Assembly: GCA_022763185.1 (NCBI GenBank)
Contig: JALEGL010000015.1
Location: 202,036-266,035, forward strand
Direction: 5' to 3'
DNA from: a bacterium
Lineage (GTDB): Bacteria > Bdellovibrionota_G > JALEGL01
DNA: 64,000 nucleotides
Below the pieces are notes generated by a model. It made no database searches, was not told the origin of the DNA, and saw only the letters and a program-made list of their open reading frames with translations. Below, piece by piece: positions 55,479 through 63,139 of the stretch (position 1 is the first letter of the stretch; each line of letters opens with the position of its first letter). A program made the position numbers and the translations under genes.

Positions 55479-55514
55479 AACAGCTTAAACTGATTTTAAG
55501 CCTCAATAAAAAAG

Positions 55515-55551
55515 CTCCTTATTTTTTATAAAAAGATAGGGAGTTTTTTTT
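55515..55551 (+). terminator. Terminator after the propeller lipoprotein
   Basis: CTCCTTAT (55515-55522) pairs with ATAGGGAG (55536-55543), one G-U pair included, followed by eight T. Confidence 0.8.
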
Positions 55552-55699
55552 AATCGTTTGATACTCAGTTTATAGAACAGCAGTCATACGCTGGTCAACA
55601 TAATGATGAAGTTTTGTATGTACTATTATGAGTATTAGGTTTATTTAAATTACTTTGCGGTAGATTAAGAAATGTATAAAACAACAAAACAAGATGTGC

Positions 55700-56059
55700 T
55701 TAAATCATTTTTTTAAGTTTTTTTAAACTCCTGGATTGTTCATCCACTTCTTTGGATAAACTGTTACACACCAAATCACACAACTGAAAAACCATTTTAT
55801 CAGCTATTGAATAGTAGACAGAGACGCCATGCTTTTCTTTCTTAACATAACCAGCTTGTTCAAGCATTTTGAGATGTTTGCTGACATTGGGTTGACTACA
55901 GTTAAGCTCGGTATGAAGATCCGTAACATTCATTTCACCACTCATCAGCAATTGTACAATAGCAAGACGTAAAGGTTCAGATAAAATTTTAAACTTTTGG
56001 GCCACTAGATCCAAAACTTCTTCAGACATGGGAGGTTTTTTATTGCGTTTGTTTTTCAT
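55700..56059 (-). CDS. ArsR-family repressor of the sulfide module
   Basis: A 119-residue winged-helix repressor: FKILSEPLRLAIVQLLMSGE, a DNA-recognition helix in NCSQPNVSKHLKMLEQAGYV and a wing KHGVSVYYSI. The arsenic-site E-L-C-V-C-D motif is absent. Cysteines at 54, 94 and 98 could instead serve as a redox or persulfide sensor, as in BigR/SqrR-type regulators that control rhodanese and persulfide dioxygenase genes. It diverges from exactly those genes, with a perfect palindrome in between. The role is inferred from context. Confidence 0.82.
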   Translation of the reverse strand: MKNKRNKKPPMSEEVLDLVAQKFKILSEPLRLAIVQLLMSGEMNVTDLHTELNCSQPNVSKHLKMLEQAGYVKKEKHGVSVYYSIADKMVFQLCDLVCNSLSKEVDEQSRSLKKLKKMI

Positions 56060-56083
56060 TTGTAATATATTCTTATTTAGTTA

Positions 56084-56101
56084 TATAATAATATTATTAT
56101 A
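56084..56101. promoter_or_regulatory. Palindromic operator candidate between arsR-type gene and rhodanese
   Basis: TATAATAATATTATTATA is a perfect 18-bp palindrome, 24 bp before the repressor start and 25 bp before the rhodanese start, as expected of an autoregulated divergent promoter. Confidence 0.6.
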
Positions 56102-56126
56102 ACATAGAAAAAAATGAAAGCAATCT

Positions 56127-56549
56127 ATGAGTGAGAGTAAAAAGATGAATGTAGACTATATCAGCGTAAAAGATCTTAAAAGCATTGTTGAAAAACATGG
56201 CGCTGATAATGTTATTGATATCAGAGAAAGTATTGAGTTGGCTCTAGAAAAATTTCCGGGTAGTCAACATATTCCCTTGTCCAGTTTTGAGCAGAACATT
56301 TCTCAACACAAAAAAAACAAAGAAGCCTACATTTTTTGTCGTTCAGGAGCCCGCGCCAAAACAGCGGCCTACAAAATGGCCAATAGGGGCTTTAAAAAAG
56401 TGTATATTGTAGATGGAGGCATAGAGGCTTGGAAAAGAGCTGGATTTAAAGTAGAAAAAGGAGAAGGGCTTTTTAAGATGATGCCCAAACGTTTTATCAT
56501 AGGCCTACTAACCCTTATAGCATTAGCAGCCTATTTTTTAAGATCATAA
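56127..56549 (+). CDS. Membrane-anchored rhodanese-like protein
   Basis: A 140-residue single-domain rhodanese with the active-site loop FCRSGARAKTAAY (C71) and a C-terminal membrane helix (about residues 117-138). It likely transfers sulfane sulfur at the cytoplasmic face of the membrane. An alternative ATG seven codons downstream exists. It lies 11 bp from the persulfide dioxygenase gene, forming an operon. Confidence 0.88.
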   Translation: MSESKKMNVDYISVKDLKSIVEKHGADNVIDIRESIELALEKFPGSQHIPLSSFEQNISQHKKNKEAYIFCRSGARAKTAAYKMANRGFKKVYIVDGGIEAWKRAGFKVEKGEGLFKMMPKRFIIGLLTLIALAAYFLRS

Positions 56550-56560
56550 AGGAGAAAGAC

Positions 56561-57427
56561 ATGCAGCACCATGAAGTAAAACATTTTTTTGACCCAGAAA
56601 CTTGGACCTTAAGCTATGTTGTTTATGACCAAAATAGCAAAGACGCTGTTTTGATTGACCCTGTCTTAAACTATGACCCAGCATCATCCAAATACAGTGA
56701 TGAATCGATCAAAGAAGTCATGGACTTTATTAAGACAGAGGCGCTCAATGTTCATTATATTATGGATACACATGCGCACGCGGATCATGTGACCGGCATG
56801 AAAGAAATAAAAAGCTATTTACCCAAAGCCAAAACCGTTATTGGAAAACACATTGCTTTGGTACAAGACGTATTTAAAGATATTTTTAATCTTAAAGACG
56901 TGTCACCAGCAGAACAAATTTTTGATGTCTTGGCAGATGAGGGTCAGGACTTGCAAGCAGGAACCTTAACCATCAAAACCATCTTTACCCCAGGACATAC
57001 CCCGGCCTGTGCATCCTATTTGATTGGCGATGCAGTGTTTACCGGAGATGCCTTATTTATGCCAGATTTTGGAACCGGGCGCTGTGATTTTCCTAAAGGC
57101 AGTGCTGAGGATTTGTATCACTCTGTCCATGATAAGCTGTATGCCTTACCTGATGAAACAAGAGTATTCACTGGCCATGATTATATGCCAGGAGGAAGAG
57201 CCTTAAAGTTTGAATCCAGCATTAAAGAAGAAAAAGAAAACAATATTCAACTAAAAGCAAGCACAAGCAAGGAAGAGTTTATTGCCTTTCGGACGGAACG
57301 AGATAAACAGCTTAAAGCACCAAGGTTGTTGCTGCCAAGCATCCAGCTGAATATTAGGGCAGGAAACTTCCCTAAAGCAGAAGATAATGGCGTCAGTTAT
57401 ATCAAGATGCCTTTACTAAAAAAATAA
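56561..57427 (+). CDS. Persulfide dioxygenase-like metallo-beta-lactamase protein
   Basis: A 288-residue MBL-fold protein with THAHADHVTG (71-76 metal ligands), PGHTPAC, FTGDALFMPDFGTGRCDF and FTGHDY. The GTGRCDFPKGSAEDLYHS motif is that of ETHE1/Blh-type persulfide dioxygenases, which oxidise glutathione persulfide to sulfite in sulfide detoxification. AAAGGAG precedes the ATG. With the rhodanese and the repressor it makes a compact module. Confidence 0.9.
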   Translation: MQHHEVKHFFDPETWTLSYVVYDQNSKDAVLIDPVLNYDPASSKYSDESIKEVMDFIKTEALNVHYIMDTHAHADHVTGMKEIKSYLPKAKTVIGKHIALVQDVFKDIFNLKDVSPAEQIFDVLADEGQDLQAGTLTIKTIFTPGHTPACASYLIGDAVFTGDALFMPDFGTGRCDFPKGSAEDLYHSVHDKLYALPDETRVFTGHDYMPGGRALKFESSIKEEKENNIQLKASTSKEEFIAFRTERDKQLKAPRLLLPSIQLNIRAGNFPKAEDNGVSYIKMPLLKK

Positions 57428-57762
57428 ATACTTTGTAGAAGTTCTAGGGCGTGTTGACATTTCAAACAGACTAAAAGTGAATGAACTCGCAAAGGTGCTT
57501 AGACAAGCCTTTTGCCTTCTGCAAAAAGTGCCAGGCACATTTGCTACATTATACAGGTATCTTAATATTTTCAAATAGTTATAGCTAAATTGTCAACATG
57601 CTCTAATAGTCATTCAAATAAAAGTGATGGATAAAAATCGGGGACAGGCATCAGCGACGCATGCCCCCCCCCCCTTTTTCTTTATCCCGCAAATTAAATC
57701 ATGACAGCATGAGCCGCAATAGCTTGTGTCTTGGGTAAAACAATGCTTAAAATAACAGGACG
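57428..57762. other. Repeat-rich intergenic region (335 bp)
   Basis: No gene. It has two adjacent hairpins (57489-57515, GCAAAGG with CCTTTTGC, and 57521-57544 centred on GTGCCAGGCAC), the string ATGCTCTAATA at 57598-57608, a GGGGACAG motif at 57640-57647, and a run of eleven C at 57664-57674. These resemble mobile REP-type debris. The segment just before the cls start carries AGGA as its ribosome site. Confidence 0.6.
57640..57674. repeat. Degenerate GGGGACAG repeat with C11 tract
   Basis: GGGGACAGGCAT (57640-57651) faces ATG followed by eleven C (57664-57674), separated by CAGCGACGC. GGCAT/ATGCC pairs form a hairpin. It is related in form to the repeats at 7253 and 10477. Confidence 0.45.
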
Positions 57763-59223
57763 ATGTTGGCCGATGCCTACAATTTTATCCTCAGCAATAC
57801 AAAAATTGCCTTACCCTATATCAGTTTTATTTTTTATCTGACGCTTTCTATTTTGGTGAGTCTGCATATCTTGTTGCGCAGACAAGAAAATAAAACAGCC
57901 TTGGCATGGTTGGCCCTGGTTTGGTTGTCTCCGTTTTTTGGATCATTATTGTACATGGCCTTTGGTATCAATCGGGTATGGCGCAAAACCAAATTGCTTA
58001 AATCGCCCGCGATTAAAAAAGTTATTGAGCAGCTCTATCAGACAGACATTGCTCAAGAATTAAATATTCCAGACAACTTAGAAAGCCTGGCCAACACCCA
58101 TTCAAGAATCAGCTCTTTTCCTTTAAGTGCAGGCAATCAAATTAAACCTTTGATCAATGGGGAACAAGCCTATGCGCCTATGCTTGAAGCCATCAAGCAA
58201 GCCAAGCATAGCGTTAGCATGTGCAGTTATATTTTTGATGATGATGCTATCGGTAAAAAATTTGCTCAAGCCTTGATTGAAGCGAGTAAAAGAGGCGTAG
58301 AAGTATGTTTATTAATTGATGCCGTAGGTTTAAGGTATTCTTTTCCTTCTATTCTTCATCGATTCAAGCACAGTCAAGTCAAAGCCAAACGATTTTTACC
58401 GACCTTTGTTCCTTGGAAAATGCCCTACATTAACTTGCGCAATCATAGAAAAACTTTGATTATTGATGGTGAAAAAGGGTTCACAGGAGGTATGAATATC
58501 AGGCTAGGGCATTGTCTTGAAGGGAGGCATAAGCATAAAATTCAAGATGTTCATTTCTTTGTAGAGGGGCCCATCATCAAACAAATGCAAGTTGTGTTTG
58601 TAATGGATTGGTTGTACAGCAGTGGTGAAACACTGACGGGTAAAAAATGGTTTCCAAATCTTAAAGATGCTGGAAATAGTATGATGCGCAGTATTTTAGA
58701 TGGTCCTGATGAAGATATCAATACCTTAAAAATGATTTTGATTAGCGCAATCAGCCAAGCCAAAAAAAGCATTAGCATCGTAAGCCCATACTTTTTACCC
58801 AATGTTACTTTGATCAATGTTTTGAAAGTTGCACAGCAAAGAGGTGTTAAAATTAACATTGTTGTCCCAGAAGAAAACAACCTAAAACTGGTTCATTGGG
58901 CCAGTCAAAAAATTTTAGAAGAAATGGTAAAGATGGGTTGTCATGTTTATTCAAGTAAGCCGCCGTTTGATCATAGCAAGTTGATGTTGGTTGATGATGC
59001 ATGGGCTTTTATAGGATCAGCCAACTGGGATTCTAGAAGTCTGCGTTTAAATTTTGAATTCAATTTAGAAGTCTATGATCAGAATTTTTCACAAGAGATA
59101 AAAAAAATAATTGATCAAAAAATTGAGCAAGGTAGAAAATTAAAACGGCATGATTTTTTAGATATCAACCTTCTTAAGCAACTTAAAATAGGTTTGGCTA
59201 GATTGTTTATCCCCTATCTTTAA
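57763..59223 (+). CDS. cls: Cardiolipin synthase (phospholipase D family)
   Basis: The 486-residue enzyme condenses phosphatidylglycerol into cardiolipin in the inner membrane. Two N-terminal helices (about residues 14-34 and 43-68) precede two HKD motifs, HRKTLIID (H228) and HSKLMLVD (H404), each followed by glycine/serine-rich segments (FTGG, IGSANWDSRS). The reading frame matches the full family length. Standing between the persulfide module and DUF2892, it may or may not be part of that transcript. Confidence 0.92.
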   Translation: MLADAYNFILSNTKIALPYISFIFYLTLSILVSLHILLRRQENKTALAWLALVWLSPFFGSLLYMAFGINRVWRKTKLLKSPAIKKVIEQLYQTDIAQELNIPDNLESLANTHSRISSFPLSAGNQIKPLINGEQAYAPMLEAIKQAKHSVSMCSYIFDDDAIGKKFAQALIEASKRGVEVCLLIDAVGLRYSFPSILHRFKHSQVKAKRFLPTFVPWKMPYINLRNHRKTLIIDGEKGFTGGMNIRLGHCLEGRHKHKIQDVHFFVEGPIIKQMQVVFVMDWLYSSGETLTGKKWFPNLKDAGNSMMRSILDGPDEDINTLKMILISAISQAKKSISIVSPYFLPNVTLINVLKVAQQRGVKINIVVPEENNLKLVHWASQKILEEMVKMGCHVYSSKPPFDHSKLMLVDDAWAFIGSANWDSRSLRLNFEFNLEVYDQNFSQEIKKIIDQKIEQGRKLKRHDFLDINLLKQLKIGLARLFIPYL

Positions 59224-59297
59224 ATAATAAAACAATGCTTAAAATTTTTATTGACTAGTGTGTTAATAATGAATATAAAATATATAACTTGATAAGA

Positions 59298-59317
59298 ATA
59301 TTACTATATAGTAATAT
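59298..59317. promoter_or_regulatory. Palindromic operator candidate upstream of DUF2892
   Basis: ATATTACTATATAGTAATAT, a perfect 20-bp palindrome 26 bp before the DUF2892 start codon, similar in AT composition and spacing to the palindrome at 56084. Confidence 0.5.
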
Positions 59318-59343
59318 ATAAAGTTGAATAGAAAGGATTTGTT

Positions 59344-59544
59344 ATGAATGTTGATCGTTTTGTGTTTGCTTTTGCAGGGTTTATGATTTTACTCAGTTTG
59401 GCCTTAGGCTATTTTGTCAGTGAGTATTTTTTTCTATTTACGGCCTTTGTCGGGTTAAACATGTTTCAAGCAGCATTCACCGGATTTTGCCCCCTGGCCA
59501 TGATTCTTAAGAAATTAGGACTGCCCGCGGGTAAGGCATTTTAA
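59344..59544 (+). CDS. DUF2892 small membrane protein
   Basis: A 66-residue inner-membrane protein with two helices and the FTGFCPLAMILKKLG signature of DUF2892 (the YgaP membrane part). The domain is often fused or linked to rhodanese and thought to handle sulfur species. GAAAGGA lies before the ATG. Its nearness to the rhodanese and persulfide dioxygenase supports a sulfur role, but the function is inferred. Confidence 0.87.
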   Translation: MNVDRFVFAFAGFMILLSLALGYFVSEYFFLFTAFVGLNMFQAAFTGFCPLAMILKKLGLPAGKAF

Positions 59545-59597
59545 AAACCCATAAAAATAAATTTCAATTCATAGAAAAAGAACACCCAAAGGACAAC

Positions 59598-62252
59598 ATG
59601 AACTTAATGAATAAAATATCAAACTTTGCAATCAAACATCCCAAAAGCTTTATGGCTGGGGTTGTATCTTTGGTTACCTTGACCATTGCCTTGGTTGCAT
59701 TGCCTAGTGTTTCACAAAAAGCCAGTGAGTATTTAAATACAATCCATATTGATACAGATCCAGAAAACATGCTTTCAAAGGATGAGCCGGTTCGTGTTTT
59801 TCATAATGATATGAAAAAAGAGTTTGGCTTATATGACATGGTGGTGGTGGGTGTTATTAATGATACGCATCCGCAAGGCGTATTCAATGTGGAAACCTTA
59901 GGTCATGTTTTTGAGTTGACCCAATTTATTGAACAAATCCAATGGGAAGAAGGCGGCCAACAAAAGGGTGTTATCGGTGTTGACGTGATTGCACCCTCAA
60001 CCGTAGATAATATAGAGCAAGGGGGCTTAGGAACGGTTCGTTTTGAATGGCTTATGGAACAAGCCCCACAAACAGAAGAAGAAGCGCTAGCCATTGCCAA
60101 TAAAGCCAAGAGAATCCCTTTTTTACAAGACACCTTAATATCAACAGATCATAAAGCTTTGGCGATTTACGTGCCTATCAGTTCAAAAGATGTGAGTTAT
60201 GAAGTAGCGCAAAAAATCCAAGAAAAAATTGATAGCATCAAAAAAGAAGAAACCTATCACATCACTGGTTTGCCCATTGCCCAAGATCAGTTTGGTGTAG
60301 AAATGTTCAAACAAATGGCAGTGTCGGCACCCTTGGCCATGGCCTTAATTTTTCTTTTGATGTGGTTTTTCTTTAGAAGTGTGGGCTTGATTATTGCGCC
60401 GATGATTGTTGCCATGGTTTCAGTCATTTTTACCATGGGGGCCTTGGTTATTTCAGGAAATACCATTCACATCATGAGTTCCATGATTCCAATTTTCATT
60501 ATGCCTATTGCAGTACTCGATGCCGTGCATATTTTATCTGACTTTTTTGATCGCTACCCACGGCACAAAGATTGCCACTTAACCATTCAAGAAGTGATGG
60601 CAGACTTGCACTCTCCCATGTTATTTACCTCATTGACCACTGCGGCTGGTTTCTTCTCCTTGGCGTTCACACCCATTCCACCGGTGCAGGTTTTTGGTGT
60701 TTTTATTGGGATTGGCGTTTTGCTGGCCTGGTTTTTAACAGTGACATTGGTGCCAGCTTACATTGTACTCTTACCAAAAAAATCTTTGGAAAATTTTGGT
60801 AAACAACATTGTGAAGTTGAAACAACGCAAGGTCAAGAACAGGTAGCATCGGCTCATTTGATTGATAGACTATTGAGCAAACTAGGAAACGTTAGCTATC
60901 AACGCGCCAAGTTGATTGTTGTTCTTACGATTGCCTTGGTTGGTGTGGCCTATATGGGTATACAAAAAATCCAAATCAATGATAACCCAGTCAATTGGTT
61001 TGAACCCAGCCATCCTATTCGTGTTGCCGATAAAGCGTTAAATGAAAAGTTTGCTGGAACCTACATGGCGTATTTAACCTTGGTTCCACAAGAGGCCATG
61101 CAATACAAGTTCAAACAAGATGCTTTTGATCAACTGAATGAACAAGTTAAAGCCGATATGCTGGCCTATTTAACAGACAAACATTGGCTTAATGAATCAA
61201 TTGATTTGGCACAGCTTAAAACCATCCGAGATTATGTTTTTATCCAGCAAGATGCGCAAGATGATGACGTCCTTTGGGAAGCTTGGGATCAAGCAGGGAT
61301 GCTTGTGGATGCAAAAATGCAGGAAGCGCAAATTTTCAAACGCCCAGATGTTTTGGCTTTTATTGAAAAGCTGCAAGCCCACCTACAAACAACAGGGATA
61401 GTCGGTAAAAGCAATGCTTTGCCTGACGTGGTTAAAACCGTGCATAGAGAATTGTTTTTAGGAAAAGATGAAGCCTTTAGAGTTCCTGATAGCAGTTCTG
61501 CGGTAGCACAAACTTTGATCACCTATCAAGGGGGACACCGGCCGCAAGACTTATGGCATTTTGTAACGCCAAGTTATGACAAAAGTAATATCTGGATACA
61601 GTTGAACAGTGGTGACAATAAAGACATGCAAGCCTTGGTGGCCTCAATAGATGAGTTTATGCAAAACAATGATGCGCCCATTGCGCTTAGGCATCAATGG
61701 TTTGGTCTAACCTACATCAATGTTATCTGGCAGCAAAAAATGGTGGCTGGGATGCTAGAATCTTTTGGCGGCAGTTTTATCATTGTGTTGTTGATGATGA
61801 TCTTTTTGTTTCGATCTGTGTGGTGGGGCATTTTATCGATGATCCCATTGACAGTGTCTATTGCATTTATCTACGGAATAATTGGGTTTATTGGCAAAGA
61901 CTATGACATGCCTGTTGCGGTACTGTCGTCCTTGAGTTTAGGTTTGGCCGTGGACTATGCCATACACTTTTTGGCCCGCAGTCGACAGATCAGAAAGCAG
62001 CATAAAAGCTGGAAGGCAGCGCTAGAAGAAATTTATGAAGAGCCTGCGCGCGCCATCTTAAGAAATGTGATCGTGATTGGTATTGGCTTTACGCCTTTAC
62101 TGATGGCGCCTTTAATTCCGTATCAAACGGTGGGTGTTTTTATCTCAGCCATTTTACTTTTGGCAGGAGGGGCATCATTGATCATTTTACCGGCAGTTAT
62201 CACTGCTGCAAAAAATATTTTATTTAAAAATTCAGAACAACAAGGAGCATAA
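59598..62252 (+). CDS. RND/MMPL-family exporter (HAE3-like)
   Basis: An 884-residue transporter with the RND duplication: a first helix, a large periplasmic loop, helices 2-6 (about residues 240-390), a second loop, and a second helix block (about 715-875) ending in GGASLIILPAVITAA. Helix 4 motifs IMPIAVLDAVHILSDFFDR and SLSLGLAVDYAIHFLARSR carry the acidic residues of this superfamily. AAAGGA precedes the ATG. Its layout and neighbours match exporters of hydrophobic envelope molecules. The gene ends 1 bp before the LolA-like gene. Confidence 0.87.
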   Translation: MNLMNKISNFAIKHPKSFMAGVVSLVTLTIALVALPSVSQKASEYLNTIHIDTDPENMLSKDEPVRVFHNDMKKEFGLYDMVVVGVINDTHPQGVFNVETLGHVFELTQFIEQIQWEEGGQQKGVIGVDVIAPSTVDNIEQGGLGTVRFEWLMEQAPQTEEEALAIANKAKRIPFLQDTLISTDHKALAIYVPISSKDVSYEVAQKIQEKIDSIKKEETYHITGLPIAQDQFGVEMFKQMAVSAPLAMALIFLLMWFFFRSVGLIIAPMIVAMVSVIFTMGALVISGNTIHIMSSMIPIFIMPIAVLDAVHILSDFFDRYPRHKDCHLTIQEVMADLHSPMLFTSLTTAAGFFSLAFTPIPPVQVFGVFIGIGVLLAWFLTVTLVPAYIVLLPKKSLENFGKQHCEVETTQGQEQVASAHLIDRLLSKLGNVSYQRAKLIVVLTIALVGVAYMGIQKIQINDNPVNWFEPSHPIRVADKALNEKFAGTYMAYLTLVPQEAMQYKFKQDAFDQLNEQVKADMLAYLTDKHWLNESIDLAQLKTIRDYVFIQQDAQDDDVLWEAWDQAGMLVDAKMQEAQIFKRPDVLAFIEKLQAHLQTTGIVGKSNALPDVVKTVHRELFLGKDEAFRVPDSSSAVAQTLITYQGGHRPQDLWHFVTPSYDKSNIWIQLNSGDNKDMQALVASIDEFMQNNDAPIALRHQWFGLTYINVIWQQKMVAGMLESFGGSFIIVLLMMIFLFRSVWWGILSMIPLTVSIAFIYGIIGFIGKDYDMPVAVLSSLSLGLAVDYAIHFLARSRQIRKQHKSWKAALEEIYEEPARAILRNVIVIGIGFTPLLMAPLIPYQTVGVFISAILLLAGGASLIILPAVITAAKNILFKNSEQQGA

Positions 62253-62253
62253 A

Positions 62254-63081
62254 GTGAAAACAAGATTTAAATTATTAACAACAGTAGGAGCTTTTTTAAT
62301 CAGTGGTTTCTTTCTTCCGGCAGCGCAAGCGCAGGAAGCAGCAAAAAAACCAAGTATTAATGTAGAAGACTTGGTGAAAAAGGCCAGTCATGCTGCCTAT
62401 TATAATGGTAAAGATGGAACGGCTAAAGTGGAGATGATCATCAAAGATGGTCAAGGCAGAGAAAGAATTAGAAAGTTCACCATTCTTAGAAAAGATATTG
62501 ATGATAAAAACGATGGTGCACAAAAATTTTATATATCCTTTTCATATCCATCTGATGTACAAAAAATGTCTTTCTTGGTTTGGAAAAATATCAATAAAGC
62601 CGATGATCGTTGGATGTACTTGCCTGCCTTAGATTTGGTAAAACCTATTTCTGCCAGTGATGAGCGAACCAGCTTTGTAGGTTCAGATTTTTTCTATGAA
62701 GATGTATCAGGCCGTATTCCAACAGAAGACAGACACACCTTACTTGAAGAAAGCAAACAATATTATGTGCTTAAAAGTGAACCTAAAGATGCCTCTAAGG
62801 TAGAATTTTCTTATTACAAAAACTGGATTCATAAAGACACTTTTATCCCGGTTAAAACAGAGTTCTACAACAAGGCCAACAAGTTGTATCGAAGCTATGA
62901 AGCAAGCAAAGTGGGTAAGGTGGGGCAGTACAATACGGTCTTGGAATCAAAAATGACAGACCATGTGAAAGGCGGATATACCATTATTAAATATTCTGCT
63001 GTTGCCTATGATAAAGCTTTACCCGAAAGTATTTTTTCAGAACGCTATTTAAGAACCCCACCCAGAAAATATATGAAATAA
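62254..63081 (+). CDS. Periplasmic outer-membrane lipoprotein-sorting (LolA-like) protein
   Basis: A 275-residue protein with a signal peptide (about residues 1-27, ending AQAQ), GTG start at 62254 behind AAGGAG. The mature part has FSYPSDVQKMSFLVWKNI and DDRWMYLPALDLVKPIS, typical of the LolA-like domain found with MMPL exporters. It probably carries a lipid or lipoprotein between the inner-membrane transporter and the outer membrane. It is tightly linked to the RND gene. Confidence 0.85.
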   Translation: MKTRFKLLTTVGAFLISGFFLPAAQAQEAAKKPSINVEDLVKKASHAAYYNGKDGTAKVEMIIKDGQGRERIRKFTILRKDIDDKNDGAQKFYISFSYPSDVQKMSFLVWKNINKADDRWMYLPALDLVKPISASDERTSFVGSDFFYEDVSGRIPTEDRHTLLEESKQYYVLKSEPKDASKVEFSYYKNWIHKDTFIPVKTEFYNKANKLYRSYEASKVGKVGQYNTVLESKMTDHVKGGYTIIKYSAVAYDKALPESIFSERYLRTPPRKYMK

Positions 63082-63090
63082 AAAGATTGG

Positions 63091-63126
63091 ATTTCTCTAG
63101 GCCAAATGCGCCTAGAGAAATTTTTT
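63091..63126 (+). terminator. Terminator-like hairpin inside the export cluster
   Basis: A 12-bp perfect stem (63091-63102 with 63110-63121) and a 7-nt loop, followed by five T. It would reduce expression of the downstream outer-membrane gene relative to the transporter. Confidence 0.8.
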
Positions 63127-63139
63127 GGAGATACGCATC

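Noticed and set aside
57664..57762. Minus-strand frame ending near 57699 with a sequence faintly like part of the aminotransferase.
   Set aside because: The similarity rests on the 19-nt match only, and the frame is antisense to the cls start.
45771..57764. A 19-nt string (CTTAAAATAACAGGACGAT) identical at 45771-45789 inside the aminotransferase gene and at 57746-57764 over the cls start.
   Set aside because: Flanks do not match and AT-rich sequence makes a match of this length barely unusual in 64 kb. I cannot separate chance from a small duplication without a genome search.
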